Origin: Trebonia sp.
GTDB taxonomy: Bacteria; Actinomycetota; Actinomycetes; Streptosporangiales; Streptosporangiaceae
NCBI GenBank assembly: GCA_030038035.1
Contig: JASHPP010000453.1
Coordinates: forward strand, 1-6,004
Length of the DNA stretch: 6,004 nt
Reading direction: 5' to 3'
Shown: in pieces, positions 1-5,195 of the stretch
How the letters are laid out: each line of letters opens with the position of its first letter
Numbering within the stretch: position 1 is the stretch's first letter
Notes under the pieces: model-generated
The model's input: the letters and a program-made list of their open reading frames with translations, nothing else
Database searches by the model: none
What the model was told of the DNA's origin: nothing
Program-made: the position numbers and the translations under genes

Positions 1-170
1 AGGTTCTCGAGGCGGCCGGGCTGAGCCCGCAGCGCCTCGCGCGCCAGCTCACCGAGGCGGTCGCGCGGCGCACCCCGGCACCTCCCGAGGCGCCGCACGG
101 GGCGCCGCATGGAGCCGCCGCGGGCAGCGAAGCACCCACGACGTCGGCGGAAGAGCGCCTTTCCGAGTAG
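1..170 (+). CDS. C-terminal end of an unidentified protein (5' truncated)
   Basis: An open frame enters from the left edge (first full codon at base 3) and ends at TAG 168-170, giving 55 visible residues. The first ~22 residues (VLEAAGLSPQRLARQLTEAV) look like an amphipathic helix rich in Ala, Leu and Arg. The rest is a low-complexity Pro/Ala/Gly/Ser tail that includes a PHGAPHGA repeat and ends EERLSE. Such disordered tails are common in actinomycete proteins and carry little family information, so I assign no function. The frame is supported by its codon bias (G or C in nearly every third position) and by being open up to a stop 51 bases before the next gene. It lies on the same strand as the downstream reductase gene, and co-transcription cannot be judged. 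That this is coding is likely but not certain, because the fragment is short. Confidence 0.6.
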   Translation, partial: VLEAAGLSPQRLARQLTEAVARRTPAPPEAPHGAPHGAAAGSEAPTTSAEERLSE

Positions 171-184
171 CGTTCTCCACGAAG

Positions 185-201
185 GGCGCGAAGTGCGCGC
201 C
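185..201 (+). terminator. Small GC hairpin between the first gene and the reductase gene
   Basis: GGCGCG (185-190) and CGCGCC (196-201) are perfectly complementary around the 5-base loop AAGTG. The hairpin sits 14 bases after the TAG of the upstream gene. There is no following T-run. It could be a weak terminator or simply a structure in the leader of the reductase mRNA. With only 6 bp in such GC-rich DNA, chance is a real alternative. Confidence 0.25.
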
Positions 202-221
202 GACGGCAGGAATGACCGGGG

Positions 222-1676
222 ATGAGGATGCTGCGAGTGGCCGTGGTCGGCTCAGGGCCGGCCGGGCTTTATACCGCCGAGGCGCTGGTCAAGCAGGCAG
301 CCGCGCTGCCGGCGCCGGTCCGGGTGCACGTGGACGTGCTCGACCGGCTGCCCACGCCGTACGGGCTTGTCCGCTACGGGGTGGCCCCGGACCACAAGTC
401 GATCAAGTCGGTCGCGAACTACCTGCGCCGGGTCCTCGAGAGCCCGGACGTGCGGTTCCTTGGCGGGGTGCGGTTCGGCGCCGACGTCACCCGCGAGGAG
501 CTGACCAGCTCCTACGACGCCGTGGTGTACGCCACGGGGGCGATGCGCGACCGCCGGCTCGCCATCCCAGGGGAGGACCTGCCCGGCAGCTACGCGGCCA
601 CCGATTTCGTCAACTGGTACTGCGGGCACCCGGACCTGGACCCGGAGGCGTTCACCGTCGACGCCGAATCGGTGGCGGTGATCGGCGTCGGCAACGTGGC
701 CGTGGACGTGGCCCGCATCCTGGCCCGCGACGTCGAGGAGCTGGCGGAGACCGACGTGCCCGAGCCGGTGCTGGCGGCGCTGCGGGCGAGCAAGGTGCGC
801 GAGGTGCACATGATCGGCCGCCGCGGCCCCGCGTACGCCAAATTCACCACGAAGGAACTCCGCGAACTCGGCGAACTCCCCGGCGTCACGGTATCGGTGG
901 ACCCGGCGGAGCTCGACCTGACCGGATTCGACTCCTCAGGCGAGTCCGCCGAGCTGGCCGAGTCCGACCGCCGCGTGCGCGGCAACCTGGTCGCGATGCG
1001 CGAATGGATGTCCGCGACGGCTGGGCCCGGACGCAGGCTGCGGGTCCGCTTCTGGTTGCGCCCCGTAGAAATTCTTCCATCATCATCCGGAACGGTCCGT
1101 GGCGTCTGTCTCGAGCGCACCCATCTGACCAGCGACGGGGTGTTCGAGGGCACGGGGGAGCTCGAGACCCTCGAGGCGCAGCTGGTGCTGCGCTCGGTGG
1201 GCTACCAGAGCGTGCCGCTGCCCGGCGTGCCGTTCGACGACCGCTCCCACGTCGTGCCGAACGCCAGCGGCCGCGTCCTTGACGCCGCCGGCCTGCCGCT
1301 GCCAGGGGAGTACGTCGCGGGCTGGCTGAAGCGCGGTCCCACGGGCGTGATCGGGACGAACAAGTCGGACGCGGCGGAGACGGTGCGCGCGCTGCTCGCC
1401 GACCTCGCGGGCGGGCCTGGGGAGGGGGACACCGCGGCCCTGCCGCGCCCGGGGCTGCTCCGGTTCCCTGACCTCGCGCCCGCCGGCGACGGCGATGACG
1501 CTCACTCCCCGCTCGCCGGGGTCCTCGCCGAGCGCGGCGTCCAGCCCGTCTCCTACGACGAGTGGCTGCGCATCGAGTCCGCGGAGGCCGAGCTGGCCAG
1601 GTCCCTCGGCCGCGGCGAGCGCGTGAAGCTGCCGGGCAGCGACGCCATCTGGTCGGCGTGCCGCCCGGGAAGGTGA
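222..1676 (+). CDS. fprA: FprA-type ferredoxin/adrenodoxin NADP+ reductase
   Basis: A predicted cytosolic FAD flavoenzyme of 484 residues that moves electrons between NADP(H) and a ferredoxin, often to serve cytochromes P450 or other ferredoxin-dependent enzymes. It resembles mycobacterial FprA (about 456 residues) along its whole length. Visible landmarks are the N-terminal FAD motif VVGSGPAG (8-15), PTPYGLVRYGVAPDH (44-58), the second dinucleotide motif VIGVGNVAVDVAR (153-165), the GRRGP segment (199-203) whose arginines should bind the NADPH 2'-phosphate, RSVGY (324-328) and the conserved GWLKRGPTGVIGTNKSDA (367-384). There is no fused ferredoxin domain and no cysteine-rich iron-sulphur motif. 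ATG 222 is the first start after the in-frame stop at 213-215, with AGGA about 10 bases upstream. ATG 228 (Met3) has GGGG at 218-221 at better spacing and may be the real start. The stop is TGA 1674-1676. No ferredoxin or P450 gene lies nearby, so the partner is unknown. The family call is very secure; which paralogue this is remains uncertain. Confidence 0.93.
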   Translation: MRMLRVAVVGSGPAGLYTAEALVKQAAALPAPVRVHVDVLDRLPTPYGLVRYGVAPDHKSIKSVANYLRRVLESPDVRFLGGVRFGADVTREELTSSYDAVVYATGAMRDRRLAIPGEDLPGSYAATDFVNWYCGHPDLDPEAFTVDAESVAVIGVGNVAVDVARILARDVEELAETDVPEPVLAALRASKVREVHMIGRRGPAYAKFTTKELRELGELPGVTVSVDPAELDLTGFDSSGESAELAESDRRVRGNLVAMREWMSATAGPGRRLRVRFWLRPVEILPSSSGTVRGVCLERTHLTSDGVFEGTGELETLEAQLVLRSVGYQSVPLPGVPFDDRSHVVPNASGRVLDAAGLPLPGEYVAGWLKRGPTGVIGTNKSDAAETVRALLADLAGGPGEGDTAALPRPGLLRFPDLAPAGDGDDAHSPLAGVLAERGVQPVSYDEWLRIESAEAELARSLGRGERVKLPGSDAIWSACRPGR

Positions 1677-1697
1677 CGGTCGCGCGAATCGCCTGCT

Positions 1698-1714
1698 GAT
1701 TATGGGATTATGCT
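1698..1714 (+). promoter_or_regulatory. Possible promoter -10 region with tandem GATTATG repeat
   Basis: The 78-base gap before the methyltransferase holds a clearly AT-richer patch. In it, GATTATG occurs twice in tandem (1698-1704 and 1706-1712), and TATGCT at 1709-1714 matches four of six bases of a housekeeping -10 box. Transcription would begin near 1721, leaving a leader of roughly 34 bases. No good -35 box is seen at the expected distance (GAATCG at 1686-1691), so this is only a candidate. The doubled heptamer could instead be a regulator site. Confidence 0.3.
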
Positions 1715-1754
1715 CTGATGAGAATTCCGACGTGCCTTCACTGGAGCAGCGCAC

Positions 1755-2579
1755 GTGGCAGATGACCCCCTCGGTGTCGTGGCGGCGGAGGCAGAACTGC
1801 TGCGCCGGATCGACACGTCGGTTCCGCACATCGCCCGGGTCTACGACTTCCTGCTGGGCGGCAAGGACAACTTCGCCGTGGACCGCGAGGCGGGCGCGCG
1901 TGCCGCCGCCGCCAACCCCGCGCTGCTGCAGGGCGTGCTTGGAAACCGCGCGTTCCTCGTCCGCGCCGTCAGGTACCTCGCGGCCGAGTGCGGCATCAGG
2001 CAGTTCCTGGACATCGGCACGGGGATACCCACGGCCGCCAACACCCACGAGGTCGCGCAGCAGGCGGCACCCGGGTCCCGCGTCGTCTACGTGGACAACG
2101 ACCCGATCGTGCTCGTGCACGCCCGCGCCCTGCTCACCGGGGGAAGCGGGCCCATCGACTACCTGGAGGCGGACGTCAGGGACACCGCCAGGCTTCTCGG
2201 CGCGGCCGCGGCCACGCTCGACTTCGCCGAGCCGATCGCCGTCATGATGATCCTCCTGCTGCACTGCGTGCCGGACTCCGACGACCCGTGGGCCCTGGTC
2301 AGGGAGCTCATGGACGCGGTCCCCGCAGGCAGCTACCTGGCCATCACCCACCCGACCAGCGACTTCCACCCGCAGTACGCGGACGAGATGGTGTCCCGGC
2401 TGAACGAGATGATGCCGCGCCAGCTCACGTTCCGCCCCAGGGAGCAGGTGCTCGCCTTCTTCGACGGCCTCGAGCTTGTGGAGCCCGGCCTCGTCCGCGC
2501 TCCGCAGTGGCGTCCCGACTCCAGGGGAACCGCCGCCAACCCGGCGCAGCTGTGGGCCGGCGTGGCCCGCAAGCCCTAG
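1755..2579 (+). CDS. SAM-dependent methyltransferase, Methyltransf_19 (DUF574) family
   Basis: A predicted cytosolic 274-residue Rossmann-fold methyltransferase of the large actinobacterial family once called DUF574. The family hallmark near the N terminus is SVPHIARVYDFLLGGKDNF (22-40) followed by AVDREA. SAM-binding motif I is FLDIGTGIPT (84-93, with D86, G88 and G90). The acidic end of the second strand is VYVDNDP (111-117), and LEADVRD (137-143) supplies the adenine-side acidic residue. PIAVMMILLLHCVPD (160-174) matches the conserved central strand. Length is typical of the family. GTG 1755 is the first start after the in-frame TGA at 1719-1721, and GGAG at 1743-1746 lies 8 bases before it. 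The stop is TAG 2577-2579. The methyl acceptor is not known for most members and nothing here reveals it. The gene stands alone, 78 bases after the reductase and 146 bases before the sigma operon. Family confidence is high; the substrate is unknown. Confidence 0.92.
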   Translation: MADDPLGVVAAEAELLRRIDTSVPHIARVYDFLLGGKDNFAVDREAGARAAAANPALLQGVLGNRAFLVRAVRYLAAECGIRQFLDIGTGIPTAANTHEVAQQAAPGSRVVYVDNDPIVLVHARALLTGGSGPIDYLEADVRDTARLLGAAAATLDFAEPIAVMMILLLHCVPDSDDPWALVRELMDAVPAGSYLAITHPTSDFHPQYADEMVSRLNEMMPRQLTFRPREQVLAFFDGLELVEPGLVRAPQWRPDSRGTAANPAQLWAGVARKP

Positions 2580-2601
2580 CCGGGCCACCGCGCTACCCGG
2601 C
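2579..2601 (+). terminator. Weak hairpin after the methyltransferase gene
   Basis: GCCGGG (2579-2584) and CCCGGC (2596-2601) are perfectly complementary around an 11-base loop. The hairpin begins at the last base of the methyltransferase stop codon. There is no T-run, which is usual in high-GC actinomycetes. Position favours a terminator; the short stem and wide loop count against it. Confidence 0.3.
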
Positions 2602-2673
2602 CGGCGCCATACCGTGGCCCATGCCGTCCCCGTGCCCGGGCGCCGCGTGAAAGCGATCAGGCGCTCGCGACAA

Positions 2674-2690
2674 GTAGGAATGGAGCCTAC
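2674..2690. promoter_or_regulatory. Short inverted repeat upstream of the sigma operon
   Basis: GTAGG (2674-2678) and CCTAC (2686-2690) form a perfect 5-bp inverted repeat around AATGGAG, 35 bases before the sigma start. The left arm overlaps TAGGAA, which could serve as a weak -10 box. It could be an operator or promoter element, but no clear -35 box accompanies it. A GGAAT inside the repeat faintly resembles an ECF -35 element, but no matching -10 is visible. This is a low-weight observation. Confidence 0.2.
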
Positions 2691-2708
2691 ACGCACCAAG
2701 GCGGCGAC

Positions 2709-2729
2709 ATGACGGACGAGCGCACGTGA
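2709..2729 (+). promoter_or_regulatory. Possible six-codon leader ORF overlapping the sigma start codon
   Basis: ATG 2709 begins the reading frame MTDERT and stops at TGA 2727-2729, so the stop overlaps the sigma factor's GTG start in the sequence GTGA. AAGG at 2698-2701 lies 7 bases before the ATG, a better ribosome site than the one seen for the sigma GTG (GGACGAG at 2714-2720). The arrangement would allow a ribosome finishing the leader to restart on the sigma gene, that is, translational coupling. A mini-ORF this short can also arise by chance. The sequence shows the frame; the function is inferred. Confidence 0.3.
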
Positions 2730-3322
2730 CCGCGGTGTCACCTCGCACCGACACCGACGATGCGAACGACGTCGCCCGATCCCTGACCGACCCGGACCGC
2801 TTCGGCGTGGTCTTCGACCGGTACTTCAGCGAGATCCACGGGTACGTTGCCAGACGGCTCGGCACTGACGCCGCGGACGACATCGCCGCCGAGACGTTCC
2901 TGACCGCGTTCCGCCTGCGGCGGCGTTTCGACGCCAGCCGCGGCACGGTGCGGGCGTGGCTCTACGGGATCGTGACCAACCACGTGAGCGCCTATCACCG
3001 CCAGGAGGTCCGGGCGTACCGGGCGCTGGAGCGGGCTGGCCTGGACGGGCCGGCAGATGGCCACGCGGACCGTGTCGCGGAGCGCGTCGACGCCGGGGCC
3101 ATCCGCCGCGAGCTCGCCGGGGCGCTCGGGGAGCTTCCCCGCGGCGACCGGGAGGTGCTGCTGCTCGTCGCGCTCGGCGGGCTCAGCCACGCCGATGTCG
3201 CCGCGGCGCTCGGCATTCCCTACGGCACGGTCGGCTCCCGGCTGAACCGGGTCCGCAGGAAACTGCGCGGGCTGCCCGGCGTCGCGCGGGTGATCGAACG
3301 GGAGGAGCGCAGCGATGGATGA
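2726..3322 (+). CDS. ECF-family RNA polymerase sigma factor (sigma-70 family)
   Basis: A predicted 198-residue alternative sigma factor that would direct RNA polymerase to a small set of promoters. It has only the two domains expected of an ECF sigma factor. Region 2 (about 26-95) includes FDRYFSEIHGYVARR, the DDIAAETFLTAFR helix (51-63) and the -10 recognition helix TVRAWLYGIVTNHVSAYHR (74-92). Region 4 (about 130-183) has ELPRGDREVLLLVALGGLS, then the helix-turn-helix ADVAAALGIPYGTVGSRLNR and a basic end, VRRKLRG. There is no extra C-terminal domain. GTG 2726 is the first possible start after the in-frame TAG at 2675-2677. The stop TGA 3320-3322 lies inside the next gene (ATGGATGA overlap), so the two are almost certainly translated together. 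The partner resembles a membrane protein family often coded next to sigma factors, so it may control this one. Autoregulation is possible, but no clear promoter of its own kind is visible. The ECF subgroup is not assigned. Confidence 0.92.
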   Translation: MTAVSPRTDTDDANDVARSLTDPDRFGVVFDRYFSEIHGYVARRLGTDAADDIAAETFLTAFRLRRRFDASRGTVRAWLYGIVTNHVSAYHRQEVRAYRALERAGLDGPADGHADRVAERVDAGAIRRELAGALGELPRGDREVLLLVALGGLSHADVAAALGIPYGTVGSRLNRVRRKLRGLPGVARVIEREERSDG

Positions 3323-4583
3323 GCTGCAACTGGTACGGGAGCTCTTCAGCGAGCAGCCGCCGCCGGACCCGGACGTGGCAAGCGCCGCGAAGGCGCGGCT
3401 GGCGCGGGGGTCCCGCGGCAGGCCGTCTGCCAGACGGGTCCCGCGGCTGCTCGTGCGGGCGGGCATCCCCGCGGTGGCGGCCGCCGCTGTCGGGGCGACG
3501 ATCATCACGACCGTGGTGGTCCCTGGGCCCGCGAGCCGTCCGCCGACGGCCGGCGGGTCGCCGCGCCCGGCGTCCGGCCCCGCGCGGCCGAAGCAGGCGG
3601 GCGGGCTCGCGGTGTTCCAGTTGCCGCCGGGCGCCGCGATACCCGCGTCAGCCGGTCCGGCCCGGCAGATCCTGCTGACCGCGGCCAGGACGGTGGCGAA
3701 GCAGGCGCAGCCCGCCCCGGAGCGCTACTACGTGACGTCGGGGATCGTCGGCAACTTCCTGCGGGTGGGGCCCCCGGGAAATCACTACGTGGTTCTGGAG
3801 GTGGTCGACAGCCAGTACTGGGCGGCCCGGTCGCCGAAGGCCGGCAGCCCGCAGCTGTCGCAGGCGCTGTACGTGCAGCTGGCCTCGCCCGCCGATCAGG
3901 CCGCGTGGCGCGCGGACGGGTCCCCGACGACGTGGAACGTCGGACAGGACGGGGAGCTGGCCAGTCCGACCGGGATGGCCAGCGGGTGGCTCCACCCGCT
4001 CAGCGTCGCCGCCGGGCCGCTGACCCCGATGAACGCCCTGTACGGCGCGCAGCAGTTCCTGGTGGGTGACCAGTCGCTGACGCTGGCTGAGCTGCAGGCG
4101 CTGCCTGCCGATCCGGCCCGGCTGAAGCAGCTGCTGCTGGCCGGATGGTCGCCTGCCTTCGGCGGCGGCGACGCGACGTCATTCCTGTTCCAGACGGTCC
4201 CCGCGGTCCTGGAGATGCCGGTCACCCCGGCAGTGCGGTCCGCGCTCTACCAGGTGCTTGCCAGCATGCCAGGCGTGCAGAGCCTGGGCGCGGTCACCGA
4301 CATCGCCGGTGAGCAGGGCGTCGCGGTCGCTTACACGCAGAAGTACTCGGACTGCGGCTTCGAGGTCCAGCTGAAGGGCCGGACCTGGGCCCCGACGCCC
4401 ACGTTCTCCTCGTGCTCCGTCCAGCAGGTCCTGGTCATCGGCCCCGGCGACGGGATGCCGCTTGCGGAAGAACTCAGGTACACGCAGCTGCCGCCCGGCC
4501 AGACGTGGTCGGCGCCGGACGGCCTGTTCTCCTATGAGCTGTTCGGCACCCCCTACTGGACCAACCAGAACCGGCCGCACTGA
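3315..4583 (+). CDS. Sigma-linked single-pass membrane protein, CU044_5270-like
   Basis: A 422-residue protein coded in an overlap with the ECF sigma gene. The N terminus MDELQLVRELFSEQPPPDPDVASAAKARLARG, followed by a basic stretch, is typical of the actinobacterial CU044_5270 family, whose members sit beside sigma factors. One membrane helix is predicted at about 45-69 (LLVRAG to TTVVVPG), so residues 1-44 should be cytoplasmic. A Pro/Gly/Ala linker (70-95) then leads to an extracellular domain of some 325 residues. The only two cysteines, C347 and C367, lie in that outer domain and could form a disulphide. GGAGG at 3301-3305 is 9 bases before ATG 3315, and the stop TGA 4581-4583 sits in the loop of a hairpin. 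A role as anti-sigma factor or envelope sensor is inferred from topology and gene order. I see no zinc-binding HxxxCxxC motif, so it is not a classic ZAS anti-sigma factor. The family call rests on memory of the N-terminal pattern and gene order. Confidence 0.82.
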   Translation: MDELQLVRELFSEQPPPDPDVASAAKARLARGSRGRPSARRVPRLLVRAGIPAVAAAAVGATIITTVVVPGPASRPPTAGGSPRPASGPARPKQAGGLAVFQLPPGAAIPASAGPARQILLTAARTVAKQAQPAPERYYVTSGIVGNFLRVGPPGNHYVVLEVVDSQYWAARSPKAGSPQLSQALYVQLASPADQAAWRADGSPTTWNVGQDGELASPTGMASGWLHPLSVAAGPLTPMNALYGAQQFLVGDQSLTLAELQALPADPARLKQLLLAGWSPAFGGGDATSFLFQTVPAVLEMPVTPAVRSALYQVLASMPGVQSLGAVTDIAGEQGVAVAYTQKYSDCGFEVQLKGRTWAPTPTFSSCSVQQVLVIGPGDGMPLAEELRYTQLPPGQTWSAPDGLFSYELFGTPYWTNQNRPH

Positions 4584-4593
4584 CTGCGGCCGG
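4571..4593 (+). terminator. 9-bp hairpin terminator overlapping the stop codon of the sigma operon
   Basis: CCGGCCGCA (4571-4579) and TGCGGCCGG (4585-4593) pair perfectly around the 5-base loop CTGAC, which holds part of the TGA stop codon (4581-4583). An alternative hairpin, GCCGGC 4589-4594 with GCCGGC 4602-4607, shares its right arm. There is no T-run, as is common for actinomycete terminators. The position at the exact end of the two-gene operon, before a 143-base gap, supports termination. Confidence 0.6.
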
Positions 4594-4664
4594 CAAGCGC
4601 GGCCGGCGCCGTGAGCACCGGCCATTACCTTACTCTTCGTATGAATGTCGCTACCGTCCGGCAT

Positions 4665-4670
4665 TATGGT
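4665..4670 (+). promoter_or_regulatory. Candidate -10 box upstream of the 101-residue protein gene
   Basis: TATGGT lies in an AT-richer patch (about 4622-4670) within the gap after the operon terminator. It would start transcription near 4677 and give a leader of about 50 bases. It matches four of six -10 bases and resembles the TATGCT candidate upstream of the methyltransferase, with ATTATG in both. The -35 region (TGAATG at 4642-4647) is poor, so the call is tentative. Confidence 0.25.
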
Positions 4671-4726
4671 GTCAGGGCGCGGTCCCGCGCGGACCGCCGG
4701 AGCGCACGCAGCGAAGGGGACTGGAC

Positions 4727-5032
4727 ATGGGGGAGTGGGGCGGCGCGACGCGCCTGCAGTGCCTGGCGCTGGCGCAGACGCTGGGGCTGGCGATGGCCAG
4801 GAGAGCGGCCGACATCCTCGACAGGCACCGCGCGGCGCTCGGCCGCGCGGCGTCCGACGGCAAGGGGCTGGACGCCGCGCAGTTCGCGGCCGACGACGCG
4901 ATCTTCACCGCCGTGCTCGACGCGGCGAACGAATGCCTGGGCCGGTTCGACGCCAGGCCCGCCGACGACCGCTGGTGCGACGCGCTGCTCCAGCTCATCC
5001 AGCTGGCCCAGTTCGCCGCCGAGACAGGCTGA
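4727..5032 (+). CDS. Hypothetical 101-residue helical protein
   Basis: I do not recognise this protein. It is 101 residues long, cytosolic by appearance (no signal peptide or membrane segment) and predicted to be almost wholly helical. Helix 1 covers about 6-39 (ATRLQCLALAQTLG to DRHRAALGR), a Gly-containing turn follows at about 43-48, helix 2 covers 49-75 (AQFAADDAIFTAVLDAANECL), and helix 3 covers about 79-98 (ADDRWCDALLQLIQLAQF). Three cysteines (C12, C70, C84) are present with no metal-site spacing. ATG 4727 has a strong ribosome site, AAGGGGA at 4714-4720, 6 bases upstream, and codon bias is that of the neighbours, so I believe it is a real gene. The stop is TGA 5030-5032. It lies between the sigma-operon terminator and the sulfotransferase promoter, so it is probably a single-gene unit. 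A small helical-bundle binding or regulatory protein is possible, but nothing proves a function. Confidence 0.72.
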   Translation: MGEWGGATRLQCLALAQTLGLAMARRAADILDRHRAALGRAASDGKGLDAAQFAADDAIFTAVLDAANECLGRFDARPADDRWCDALLQLIQLAQFAAETG

Positions 5033-5043
5033 CCGGGTTCACC

Positions 5044-5057
5044 CCTGGCGCGCCAGG
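5044..5057. repeat. 14-bp perfect palindrome after the 101-residue protein gene
   Basis: CCTGGCGCGCCAGG is fully self-complementary and begins 11 bases after the stop codon at 5030-5032. As RNA it could fold as a 5-bp stem (CCTGG/CCAGG) with a CGCG loop, a weak terminator. As DNA it could bind a dimeric regulator, although it lies 63 bases before the -35 box of the sulfotransferase promoter. Neither role is proved. Confidence 0.35.
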
Positions 5058-5119
5058 CCCGCACGGGTTATCCGCCGTCGCGTGGGTAGAGACAGCAAAT
5101 GGCCTGCGGTCGCATTCGG

Positions 5120-5148
5120 TTGACCGTAACAGTTATTCCAATTAATAT
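5120..5148 (+). promoter_or_regulatory. Strong housekeeping-type promoter for the sulfotransferase gene
   Basis: TTGACC (5120-5125) and TAATAT (5143-5148) are separated by exactly 17 bases. The -35 box matches five of six consensus bases and the -10 box four of six. They sit in the most AT-rich stretch of the window (about 5118-5168). Transcription should begin near 5155, giving a leader of about 40 bases before the GTG start. This is the best promoter match in the window and suggests principal-sigma control rather than ECF control. Confidence 0.6.
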
Positions 5149-5195
5149 CGCCGGAAAAGTAGTAAACGAGCCTGGCCTGCGGGGCGAGGGGACAC

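Noticed and set aside
212..1282. A 356-codon + strand frame starting at ATG 212
   Set aside because: It overlaps the reductase gene in another frame and encodes Arg/Gly/Pro/Ala-rich nonsense typical of a shifted GC-rich frame, whereas the frame from 222 encodes the full FprA motif set.
2602..2645. Inverted repeat CGGCGCC (2602-2608) with GGCGCCG (2639-2645)
   Set aside because: The arms are pure GC and themselves nearly palindromic, with a 30-base loop. Such pairs are common by chance in this composition and there is no supporting context.
1083..2741. A 552-codon open frame on the minus strand
   Set aside because: It runs antisense across the end of the reductase gene and the whole methyltransferase gene, both of which have unmistakable family motifs. 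Its product is low-complexity Arg/Gly/Val-rich sequence with no recognisable domain. Long antisense frames are expected in high-GC DNA.
2738..3508. A 256-codon minus-strand frame opposite the sigma factor
   Set aside because: It mirrors the sigma gene and the start of its partner, has no domain pattern, and the + strand product has clear sigma regions 2 and 4.
4179..4664. A 161-codon minus-strand frame over the end of the membrane protein gene and the following gap
   Set aside because: It is mostly antisense to a gene with a coherent product, and its own protein is Arg/Gly/Val-rich without recognisable features.
4645..5145. Alternative + strand frame (ATG 4645) overlapping the 101-residue protein
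   Set aside because: It lacks a ribosome site, reads as Arg/Gly-rich shifted-frame sequence, and runs through the downstream AT-rich promoter region, where coding bias disappears.
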